Source of the DNA: Labyrinthula sp. Ha
Lineage: Eukaryota; Sar; Bigyra; Labyrinthulida; Labyrinthulaceae
Length of the DNA: 64,000 nucleotides
Assembly (NCBI GenBank): GCA_015227615.1
Contig: JAALGZ010000025.1
Span: forward strand, 248,001 to 312,000
Direction: 5' to 3'
In this document: positions 23,247 to 32,200 of the stretch, one piece after another
Position numbering within the stretch: position 1 is the first letter of the stretch
Layout of the letters: each line of letters starts with the position of its first letter
Program-made: the position numbers and the translations under genes
Notes under the pieces: generated by a model
Told to the model about the DNA's origin: nothing
What the model saw: the letters and a program-made list of their open reading frames with translations, nothing else
The model's database searches: none

Positions 23247-23996
23247 ATGAGTTATTTTCATGAAATTTCAACAAATACAGAATCTCGAGACGAGCTTCTG
23301 GCTTCATATTTTGGACACTGTGATGAACGGAAAATATTAACTTGCATGAGCGACGTTATTTCTATTTATGTACCTTCCTCAAAAGTAAACAAAAAATTAT
23401 GTTTTTTCAAAAGAGTTAAATATGTTGAATTTGGATCCTGTTTTTTTGCAGTGCAGCTTTGCTATGATGCACTGTTTGAGACTGATAGATCTGATCTCTC
23501 CTTGAAAACATTGCCTCTCTTTTTTGTTTTGTTGTTGGTTTCAGTTATTTATGATCTTTCAAGTTTTCTTATTTCTACTCTTGTTATTTTTTTTGCAATT
23601 ATTAAGATTTGTTTTTTCTTCGATCCAAAATTTGTGATTCATATTTTGGAAACCTTTTTCGTTGATGAACAAACAAGAGAAGATAGAATTCGTTTGGTTT
23701 CAAATAGAATACTTATTTCTGAAATAGGAATATTTTATAATCGTAATAGTTTTGAGGAAATAGAAATGAAAATCTTTGGTTTGACTATTATACCAAAAAC
23801 TCCAGAAATAACTTGTTTTGAAAGAATCTTTTGTTGGGATACAATTGAACAGATAGAAGTAAAAAAATCTTGTTGGAAGAATATGAAAAGAGTTAAGTTG
23901 ACAGAAGCAAGTCGATGTATAACTTTTATTATTCCACAGGACTTAGTTGATATTATTAAAGATGTTTCTGAAAATATAATTGTTGAGACAGAATAG
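23247..23996 (+). CDS. Two-pass membrane orphan, 249 residues
   Basis: Open frame with ATG in an A-rich context (MSYFHEISTNTESR...). Residues about 86-128 form two closely spaced hydrophobic helices (LPLFFVLLLVSVIYDL and FLISTLVIFFAIIKICFFF), a hairpin-type membrane anchor. The roughly 85 residues before it and 120 after it are probably on the same side of the membrane. The C-terminal part alternates strands and ends in a short helix, which recalls small PH-like membrane proteins, but no motif proves it. No known family recognised. It sits between an LRR-like gene and an FKBP8-like gene on the same strand. Confidence 0.65.
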   Translation: MSYFHEISTNTESRDELLASYFGHCDERKILTCMSDVISIYVPSSKVNKKLCFFKRVKYVEFGSCFFAVQLCYDALFETDRSDLSLKTLPLFFVLLLVSVIYDLSSFLISTLVIFFAIIKICFFFDPKFVIHILETFFVDEQTREDRIRLVSNRILISEIGIFYNRNSFEEIEMKIFGLTIIPKTPEITCFERIFCWDTIEQIEVKKSCWKNMKRVKLTEASRCITFIIPQDLVDIIKDVSENIIVETE

Positions 23997-24387
23997 CAAG
24001 AACATTACTAAGAGTACTTTCATTGGTAATTTAGATGTTATGTGAAGACATATTTTTTCAAAAGTTGTGTAGAATTTATTGTCTTTTAATGAAAAGTTCT
24101 TGAGATGAGTATTTTTGAGTAGAGTTCGAAAGGAGATATGATATAGCTCTTGTTCCTTTGTGCTAAATTCATTTTCCCTTTTTTTTATAAGATATTTCTT
24201 ATTGTAAACAGGAAATTCATAACTAAGTTAAAAATAAAACTATTTTTTTATCTTTTTCTAAAAGCATAAGTTTTATAAAGAGAATTAACTTTTTTACTGA
24301 GTTGTTATTTTTTATATTCTTGTGTTTAAACTTGTTAACACAGTGGAGCATTACCCTGGAATAAAACCAAAAAAGGTTGTTCACAAG
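23997..24387. other. Intergenic
   Basis: 391 bases, T-rich, between two co-oriented genes. No open frame or repeat of note. The reading frame of the next gene extends upstream of its ATG without stop for 66 bases, but lacks another ATG. Confidence 0.5.
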
Positions 24388-25518
24388 ATGGAAAAAGATT
24401 TCGAAAACAACGATTTATGGGAAGAACTTATGCCTAATGTAGTCTGGAAAAAGATATTGGTAGAAGGAAATGATGATGATGCAAATGTTGAAATGGGCCA
24501 CTTATTGAAAATCGAGGTTTCGTCTGTCTATGGCCAAGAAGAAGAAGAAACGAATCAAATTCCGAAGGTCGTTGAGGTTCTTGTAGGAGATATGGTTTTA
24601 CTTGAAATTGATCATGGAATAATGCTTGCATTGAAATCAATGAAACCAGGTGAAACATCTCTTGTAAAAGTAAAAGATAGATTCACTCTTTACAACAAAG
24701 ATGTCATCCATACAGTAACACTTTTGGAAAACAAAGGTCTTCGAGAAAATTTACTCGAAATGGAACTGGAAAAATATCTCCATAATATAAAAAAATACAG
24801 AGAAAGAGGAAATGAGTTTTTCAATAATGAAACTTATGCGGATAACTTGCAAAAAGCTTCAACTTGTTATTCCTTTGGTAGAAAATCTATTGAACAATAT
24901 ACTGAAATGCTGCTTTCATCAGGACCTCAATTGGATTCGGAGTCTGAAAAATATATAATGCAGCTTTTAGAGCTAAAACTAAAATTTATGTCTAATTTGA
25001 GTTTGATATACGAAAAACAAAAAAGATATAATGAAGTATTAAAACTTTGTGAACAGTTTGAAGAAGAAATTGAAGACGCTCAGATGGATGAAATAAAATC
25101 TTTGAAAATAAAAAACTGTATTCGAAAATCTAGAAATCTACAATTTTTAGGCCGCTGGAGTGATTGTAAAAAATATTTGCTTGAGATGTTAAAAATATTT
25201 CCAAAGGAAGACGGAATCTTGAGAGAGTTAGCAAAGATAAAAAAAAGAATTCAAAGTCAGAATAAGAAAGATAAAGAAAAATTTGAAGGTGCTTTTGAAA
25301 AGCTAAAAGAGCTTTCAGTTGATAATAACAGAACTCAAACTGAGAATAGGCTCAAGGAAGAGAAGACAAATCCTCCTTCAATGAAGGAAACTCCAGCTAT
25401 GCATTGGTTCTATAAAAATTGTTGGATTTTATGTGTGTACTTCCTTCCAATTCTCTTATATTTTCTATTTTATATCATTTACTTAACTGGATTGAAGTTT
25501 TCTGAAAATAGTGTATGA
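24388..25518 (+). CDS. FKBP8/FKBP38-like protein: FKBP-like domain, TPR helices, tail anchor
   Basis: The ATG at 24388 gives 376 residues (MEKDFENNDLWEELM). The opening LWEELMPNVVWKKILVEG is the entry of FKBP-type domains of the FKBP8 group (x-WL-x-IL-x-NG-x-LRKK-x-LV-x-G). The segment GDMVLLEIDHGIMLALKSM followed by KPGETSLVKVKDRF matches the part of that fold with the MxxGE turn. Residues about 125-300 are amphipathic helices in TPR style (KYRERGNEFFNNETY, then KFMSNLSLIYEKQKRYNEVLKLCE). A Lys-rich linker leads to one C-terminal transmembrane helix (about 345-368). Family members are tail-anchored in mitochondrial or ER membranes and act as Hsp90/Bcl-2 co-chaperones. Several aromatic residues of the active prolyl isomerase pocket are not evident, so isomerase activity is doubtful, as in FKBP8. 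Location and partners are inference. Confidence 0.77.
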   Translation: MEKDFENNDLWEELMPNVVWKKILVEGNDDDANVEMGHLLKIEVSSVYGQEEEETNQIPKVVEVLVGDMVLLEIDHGIMLALKSMKPGETSLVKVKDRFTLYNKDVIHTVTLLENKGLRENLLEMELEKYLHNIKKYRERGNEFFNNETYADNLQKASTCYSFGRKSIEQYTEMLLSSGPQLDSESEKYIMQLLELKLKFMSNLSLIYEKQKRYNEVLKLCEQFEEEIEDAQMDEIKSLKIKNCIRKSRNLQFLGRWSDCKKYLLEMLKIFPKEDGILRELAKIKKRIQSQNKKDKEKFEGAFEKLKELSVDNNRTQTENRLKEEKTNPPSMKETPAMHWFYKNCWILCVYFLPILLYFLFYIIYLTGLKFSENSV

Positions 25519-26141
25519 TTTTTATGATATCCATGTGTAGGATGTAGGAGTTTTTTATCGTGTGTGTACTATTATCACTTGTTGAGTTCTTGTTTCGAAA
25601 ATATAACGTTTCTTCAAGAAAGAAGTTTGTATCTCTCTTTCTATTATGATTTAGACTCGCTTTCTAAGCTTGTTATATATTTACTGGTCAGTAGATTTAG
25701 AGTTTGATTACACAACTGAATTTTCTTGATGTGATTAGCACAAGTATTATATGGCTAGTTTGGTCACAAGATGAAAGTAACTTCCTAATATAAGAATGAT
25801 TACGAATAAAAATGAAGTTTACCTGGTGCTTCAAACTTATTTGGAAGAATAAGTCGTTGTGCTACTATAACTGAAGTTATTTAATTTAAAGATGCCTTTG
25901 GGGGTTTGAAGACTAAAACAAATTCTTAAGTTAGCACTAATGTAGTGGTCTTAACAAAGAACATGACATAAAAAAGTTTTGTAGTTTATGTAACTAGTTG
26001 TTTTTTAACCAAGAGATGAAGTTTGTAGAACTCCTATAGTTATGAAGATGATCCACACCCCTAGAAAATGGAAAGAGATAATGAATTCATGATGAATTGA
26101 ATAACTTAAAGCAATAATGTGGTTAAAACTACTTGAACAAG
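25519..26141. other. Convergent intergenic spacer
   Basis: About 620 bases between the 3' ends of the FKBP8-like gene (+) and the HAD gene (-). AT-rich, with no open frame, RNA gene or repeat detected. Confidence 0.6.
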
Positions 26142-26999
26142 CTACTGGTTAGAAGAAGAGTGAACACAAAATATTTTGTTTTCTTCAGCAGCTTCATATT
26201 CATCAAGTTGGTCTAAAATAGTTTCTAGTCTATAATAAAAGTCTTTACAATTCTTTTTTCCACTTAGAATAACTGACTTGACAAAAAGATGGGGAAAACT
26301 ATTTTTTATACTTTCAGCTGCTTTGAACTCTGGATTTCCATCACCTATTGAAATAAAATTCTTCAAGAATAAAGCTGATTCACCTCTTCTAAATCTTTGT
26401 AACTCAGTTTCAAAACTTTTTTCAAATACATTTCGAAAACAAAATTTCTTCCATATATTTCTATCTTGAAATTTACTTGAATATAAATCTTGAGCAGAAA
26501 TAACTTCTATTTTGTTTTGTTTATATAAAAGTGAATATGTTTCAGGAAGAAACTTCTTACAAGTACCTTTTATCCAACTCATTGTTCCATTGCTGACAAT
26601 CTTTACAAAGTTACTCAAACGAAGAGTTTTATTTAAAATATCAACTACAAGTAAATCTGTTACTTCAAAGAAATCTTGTAAGTTTTCATTCACGTGCAAA
26701 TCTTTCCAAGAAATAAGTTTCTGTTGTTTCGTAAGGAAAGTTACCACCTTTGTTGGGAATAAAGTATCATCATAATCAAAAATAAACAAAGTCTTCAATT
26801 CATCAGGCTCAAACTTTTCCTTTCTTGAAGTTTTCTTCTGAAGAAAATCCAACTTTTTAGAGTTTTCTACTTCTGTGCTTTCGAGAAAGTTGCAACTTCT
26901 TGGATCTTTCAACATACTTACTAACTTCACCTTCTTCTGAGGTTCAACAGTTGTTTTCACTCCGATACACTCATAAACTCCTTCAATTTTTCTTTTCAT
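26142..26999 (-). CDS. HAD-superfamily-like phosphatase domain protein
   Basis: 285 residues from ATG (MKRKIEGVYE...). After a basic N-terminal region of about 70 residues comes a HAD motif I (FIFDYDDTLFPT, Asp near 75 and 77), motif II (KIVSNGT, about residue 135) and an acidic motif IV (FISIGDGNPEF, about residue 217), so the core nucleophile, general acid and Mg-binding acidic pair are visible. The spacing and the DYDDTLFPT form resemble protist-specific HAD-like proteins of unknown substrate. No signal peptide. Its start codon is only about 200 bases from the outer edge of a recently inserted LTR retrotransposon, so its promoter region may have been displaced or replaced. Phosphatase activity is family inference. 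Confidence 0.8.
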   Translation of the reverse strand: MKRKIEGVYECIGVKTTVEPQKKVKLVSMLKDPRSCNFLESTEVENSKKLDFLQKKTSRKEKFEPDELKTLFIFDYDDTLFPTKVVTFLTKQQKLISWKDLHVNENLQDFFEVTDLLVVDILNKTLRLSNFVKIVSNGTMSWIKGTCKKFLPETYSLLYKQNKIEVISAQDLYSSKFQDRNIWKKFCFRNVFEKSFETELQRFRRGESALFLKNFISIGDGNPEFKAAESIKNSFPHLFVKSVILSGKKNCKDFYYRLETILDQLDEYEAAEENKIFCVHSSSNQ

Positions 27000-27207
27000 C
27001 TTTCTCTCTTTGCTTTTTTAACTTCTCTCCCAATTTTGTTTCTTTATGTTCTGAAGACGAATATTTTGTACTCCTAAACGGCTAAGCTTAATGTGAGAAA
27101 TATGCCACGTCATTAAGTTTTACATACTAATTAAATAATACATACATTAGATAACAATAATGGATGATTTGGCCAAACTTCATACGAGAACAGTTTTTTT
27201 TACCTAG

Positions 27208-27444
27208 TGTCCTCAAAGGACGTGATAGTCGTTCTAGCAATATATTCGTTGACATAGAAGGCGGTACACACCCATGTGTACGCTTGCTATACTGGACACG
27301 TACACACCCTTGTGTGTACTACCTTGTAATATACTACTTATATCGGTTCTGTTATATTCTAACCGTTTATATCTGTCATATTTAACTGTTAACACACAAT
27401 ATCTACGATTGAAGAAAGAGTCAGGAGGTATACCAGCGAAGACA
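27208..27444 (+). repeat. 5' LTR of the chromovirus
   Basis: 237 bp, TGTCC...AGACA, matching 34959-35195 with four transitional differences and no indels. It contains two neighbouring imperfect palindromes around 27266-27319, based on TACACACCC and its reverse TGTGTAC, which could form hairpins in DNA or RNA. Promoter and polyadenylation signals are expected in an LTR but not individually identified. Confidence 0.96.
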
Positions 27445-27463
27445 TTACTCGAGTAACGTACAG

Positions 27464-29185
27464 ATGACTCCTCAATCTAAAGAGAAAACATCTAATGAAC
27501 CTTTGAAAGATCGAACGGAACCGAGTAATCCACAAGAGAATATCGAAAAAGATGATCAAAGCCAGAATCCAAGCACATCTCCACAAAGGACTGCGTCCCC
27601 AGAGAAAACTCCCACAAAAGCGTCTAGAAAGTCTCCAAGAAGCAGCGGCGGATCTGCACAGTATGGACCTAAAGATCTCGAAAATATCAAAGCTATTATC
27701 AAAGAGAGGAAAAGGATGCAAAGAATCCAAAAAGATATCGCAGAGAAGTTAGCTAAGATAACTGAAGTGGAGGAAAGGCTTAAAGATGCTAAAGAAACTG
27801 GTGACACAAAGTCAGTAGCGAATTCAAGAGCTACGTCAGCTTTAACTTCAAGAAGTTCAATAACCCAAGATGAAGATACACAAAGTCAGATCACAACCCT
27901 TACAAAGAAATCGCGTTCTTCCAAAGCATCAAAAGTTACAATTCTTTCTAAAGCGAAAAGTTACAAATCAAAGACATCTTCAAAAAAGTCCGAATACACA
28001 GGAAAGTCAAAGAAGGATGAAGAACGAACATCTGCAGACAGCAGCATCGATCCCTGGTCAGATACTGGAAGTACCTATGTGGACAGAAAGTTCCATATGA
28101 ACAACTTTGAGCCCTACAACACTCCGAGTTCAGCATTTCCACATACAGCTCGTGGATACCCATTGATTCATATAACTCCTCCTAAGAAATTATCTTCACT
28201 CACATACGAAGAAATCAAATCTTTTGTTCATGAAGTGGAAACGACATTACCTAACGTTCCAATGAATATACTGAGCTTGATCTCAAGCGGGGTAACTGAG
28301 AGCTTACAACAAAGAGGAGTAAACATAAAAGAGTCGCACTCAATTATGAATTATCTCAAAAAACATCTACAGAATTATTATAAAGCGGAGCGTTCTAGGA
28401 GCATATTTTTACTTCAAACTGTATTAAAGTGGCCGACAAAGAAGATGCTTCCAGAAGACCAGATTTACACTTTCATGGATGAGGCAATGAAGATTTTAAA
28501 GTTCCTTAATAAAGAGCAGATGAATAGAAACAGAAAGAAGATCTTAAAAACAATATTATCAAAAGTTCCAGAAGCGTTCAATTTCAATGTAGACGAGATG
28601 CTTTTGGATGTTAAGGAGTTGGATCTACTAAAGTTAAGATCTAAAATGATAAAAAGAAGATTCGTTTTAAGAGAAAAGGCCGTCAAACAGAAGCAAACCA
28701 CTGGACTTAAAACATCACATCTTCCACCTTATCATAATGAAGAATACAGAAAGCGCAAGCAACTAAGAAACGTCGGTTGCATTGTCCTTAGAAGAATAGG
28801 CAACAGCGCCACACCTATCACTCTGATGCTCTTTCACCTCTCCAGCAAGCAATATACCAGCGTAAAGGGTATTGCGGACACGGGAGCAGACTACAACGTT
28901 AGTAGTCTGCAGACGTTGGAACAATATACCATAAAGACGGAAGACCCGCAATATATAAAGGAGGTCCAGTTCCCGGATAAAACTAAGAAGAAAGTAAAGA
29001 AGGTGGTCTACTCTAGGGCTATGCTTAAACAGGGGGAAACTAGTTTCAGCATAGGTGTTCAGAAGTTTTTTGTAGTAGACGATCCCAATTGGGATGAAGT
29101 TATTATAGGTAAAAGAACTTTAAACTACTTTGGAATCAAGTTAGATCTCGCACAAGCTGATCATAGCAAAAAAAAGGAAGAATAG
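27464..29185 (+). CDS. Gag and aspartic protease frame of the chromovirus
   Basis: 573-codon frame starting with ATG 20 bases after the 5' LTR. The N-terminal 200 residues are Ser/Lys/Glu-rich and low in complexity (SKSKSSKASKV-type). The middle (about residues 230-420) is helical and fits a Gag capsid-type region by position only. A retropepsin-like site GIADTGADYNVSSL lies near residue 470, and a conserved-style end IIGKRTLNYFGIKLDLA lies near 545-562. The frame is in the same register as the Pol frame that follows, an arrangement that suits expression by stop-codon read-through as known in some retroviruses. That mechanism is inference here. Confidence 0.85.
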   Translation: MTPQSKEKTSNEPLKDRTEPSNPQENIEKDDQSQNPSTSPQRTASPEKTPTKASRKSPRSSGGSAQYGPKDLENIKAIIKERKRMQRIQKDIAEKLAKITEVEERLKDAKETGDTKSVANSRATSALTSRSSITQDEDTQSQITTLTKKSRSSKASKVTILSKAKSYKSKTSSKKSEYTGKSKKDEERTSADSSIDPWSDTGSTYVDRKFHMNNFEPYNTPSSAFPHTARGYPLIHITPPKKLSSLTYEEIKSFVHEVETTLPNVPMNILSLISSGVTESLQQRGVNIKESHSIMNYLKKHLQNYYKAERSRSIFLLQTVLKWPTKKMLPEDQIYTFMDEAMKILKFLNKEQMNRNRKKILKTILSKVPEAFNFNVDEMLLDVKELDLLKLRSKMIKRRFVLREKAVKQKQTTGLKTSHLPPYHNEEYRKRKQLRNVGCIVLRRIGNSATPITLMLFHLSSKQYTSVKGIADTGADYNVSSLQTLEQYTIKTEDPQYIKEVQFPDKTKKKVKKVVYSRAMLKQGETSFSIGVQKFFVVDDPNWDEVIIGKRTLNYFGIKLDLAQADHSKKKEE

Positions 29186-29254
29186 GATAAAGGTGGAAAC
29201 GAAGTCCAGATTTCTAAACCAATCCCTTCTTTACGCGGTATTCAAGACGACTCT

Positions 29255-32200
29255 TTGGAAGGACCAACAGTGGAGATTTATATTAATCAACTCAACAAGC
29301 AGGAAATTACATCATTCTTTAAAAATTCAGGATCACACTCTACATTTTGTATTATCAAAGCAGACATTCAATTCTTATTCTATATTTTCAATACTTTTTA
29401 TAGCAGTGGTTATAAATTAGCAGATTCAGTTATTTTTATTCAGGAAAAGGATTTTACTTCAGAAGAATTTCACAAAATATTCAGGCCAAGTGTATTAAGA
29501 TATTTTATTTTCCATAAAAACAATTTAGATCATTCAATTATTAAACATCAACAGGACACAGATGTACAACTGGAATATGATGAGATCGAGAAAGATTTAC
29601 AGAAGATTATTCTAAGTTTATTTAATCAAACCCCCACACTTCAATTTTATAATGATGCGCCAACTATTTTATCTCAAGAAGGGGCAACATATATTCGAAC
29701 TCTCGAAGCTAAAGAGCTCAGAGTAAAGCCCATTGAAGACTTAGAAACAGCTCATTTTGAAAAATTAGACAGAGATCCTGATAACAGCGAAGTTACTCCC
29801 GTATTACTAGCCAATGTTCAACAGAACATGCCTGAAGAATTCAACGAAATAGGCATCGGCGAGGGTAATATTCAAATAGCGGAGGAAGACAAGGAAATAA
29901 ATAATATGATAAATGTTAAACTCTCTGAATCTACATTTAATTTACAGCAACAGAACTTCTTGAAAGACTTATTTACAAAATATCGTGCTGGGTGGGGATT
30001 AAGACAATCTAATGCACAGATGTCTAATCTAACTCCCATAGAAGTGGAACTTAAACCAGGCTCTTCAATTCTGAGGAGCGATGGTTATCATCAGACAAAA
30101 GAAGAGGAGAGGTTTCTAGAGCTCAAGTTTGAAGCTCTACGACAGGCTGGTATTGTTTCTCCAGCAAAGAACCCAGTCTGGGGCCATCCTGTTTTTGTTG
30201 TCACAAAAAAGATTACTAAGCCTAGTGATTGGGCTACGATGACGAACAGTCAACGCGAAAGTTGGAAGGAAGACAATATTCTCAATCGTTACCGAATGGT
30301 AGCGAATATGATTAAGTTGAACCAAATAACTCAACCAACTACTTTAAACTTGCCAAATTTAGAAAGGCAACTAATGTCCATCAAGAACACTAAGTTCTAT
30401 GCTACTTTGGACATACTTTCAGGCTTTGACTTTCTGCCTACAAAGAAAGAACATAGAGAGATATTCACTCTCGTCACAAGAAGGAGTGCCTACACTCTAA
30501 ATGGCGCACCAATGGGATGGTCAAACACCCCAGCGCTTTTCTTTGATCGCATAATTAATGAAGTTATTGATCAAGATGGTGATTATTTATTCAATACAGA
30601 AGAGAATGGTGTACTAGCTTGGTTAGATGATCTTCTCGTTTACTCAACTTCTTTTGAAAAACTATGCATTATTTTAGAAAAATTATTACAAAGAGCTATA
30701 TTTCGAAAAGTCCGCTTCAATTTAAGAAAATGCGGTTTCGGAGAACAACACACCATCTGGTGTGGCCGCGAAATTAAAAGAGATCAATGGAATTTTTCAC
30801 CAGCATTCTTTGAAAAAATATTAAATATGCCAAAGCCTACTTACAGGCATGAGGCAGCACAATTAGTTTATTTAGCGAATTGGCTCTCGCCAAATATACC
30901 GAAGCTCTCTCAATTAAGAAAACCCTTTGCAGAATATGCTAATCTCAAAGGAAAAAAGTTATCTGAAGTTGAAAGATTAAAAGAAGAGGTCGAATGGACT
31001 GAAGAAAGAGAACAGGCATATTCGATGCTGAAACAAGCCATAGTTGATTCAAGTAAAAGATTCCTTTCAATGTATGATGAAAAAATACCACTTTTACTTT
31101 TTACAGACTCCTCTCAAGATGTTTGGAGCCTTGCTGTTTTTCAAGATGAAGAAAAGAACGTCACTAACGACGTCAGAACTTTAAAACCAAGACCAATTAT
31201 GTTCCTATCGGGTTCTTTTATTTCAAGTGAATTAAGATGGCATATTTCTTCGAAAGAATTATACCCAATTATTTACGCTTTTGAGCGAATAGGGTTTATT
31301 CTAAGGACACACTCTGGTGGGATCTATATTTACACAGACCACAGAGCCTTACTTTCAGTAGTCAGAATCAAACAAAATGAACGTCGAATCTATTGGGATC
31401 GCCTTTATAGGTGGATTCTGAGGTTACAGTCTGTTGACTTAACCATCTTCCATATTTCTAGTAGAGATAATTTTGTCTCTGATCTCTTAACCCGGTGGGG
31501 GAAGACCAACGAGGCAAATATTTCAAGATGCAACTTTATTTATGAATCGAACTCTGAAGTTAATCAAGATGTGTTTTTGGAAAATACAGAAGCAGATCAG
31601 GAACCAGAGAAGATAACAATTCAAACAGTTGCTAATATTGAACCAGATTTCAAAAATTGGAAAACAATTAAGCCTTCTAACGAGATTAACTTCTTAGATG
31701 TATTAAATCAAGAACCAGAATTAGCTCGTATAACAGCTAAAGTTTCTAATTTATCATTTGGTGAGACAGAGCTCGAAGAAAGAGTTTCAGTCTCAACCAA
31801 TCGTTCTAACCTTCAACAAGAATTATTGAACGAACACATTTCTTACCTTTCACCATTTTACCCGAACATCTCTTTTAAATCAATAGATTTCAATACTTTA
31901 AAGAAACATCAACATAGATTACACTCTGATTCATTGTCCGATTTTCAAATTAAAGAAGGAATTTACTACAAAGATGATTTATTAGTAATACCAAGAAGTT
32001 TAATCCCTCGCTATATTATTATGAACCATATTTTAAGAGGACATCCTAGTGCTTCTGCAGAAAAGAAGTACCTGTCCGAAGTTTATTTACAGGGAATCAG
32101 GAAAAAAGATTTAAATTCTTTATTATCTTCTTACAGAAACAGGTGTTTACACTGTCAAAAGTCCCCTCGCATAATACGGAGACCATATCACCTAACGCAT

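Noticed and set aside
27389-27807. Minus-strand frames across the Gag region
   Set aside because: Shadows of the Gag frame on the opposite strand, with no motif.
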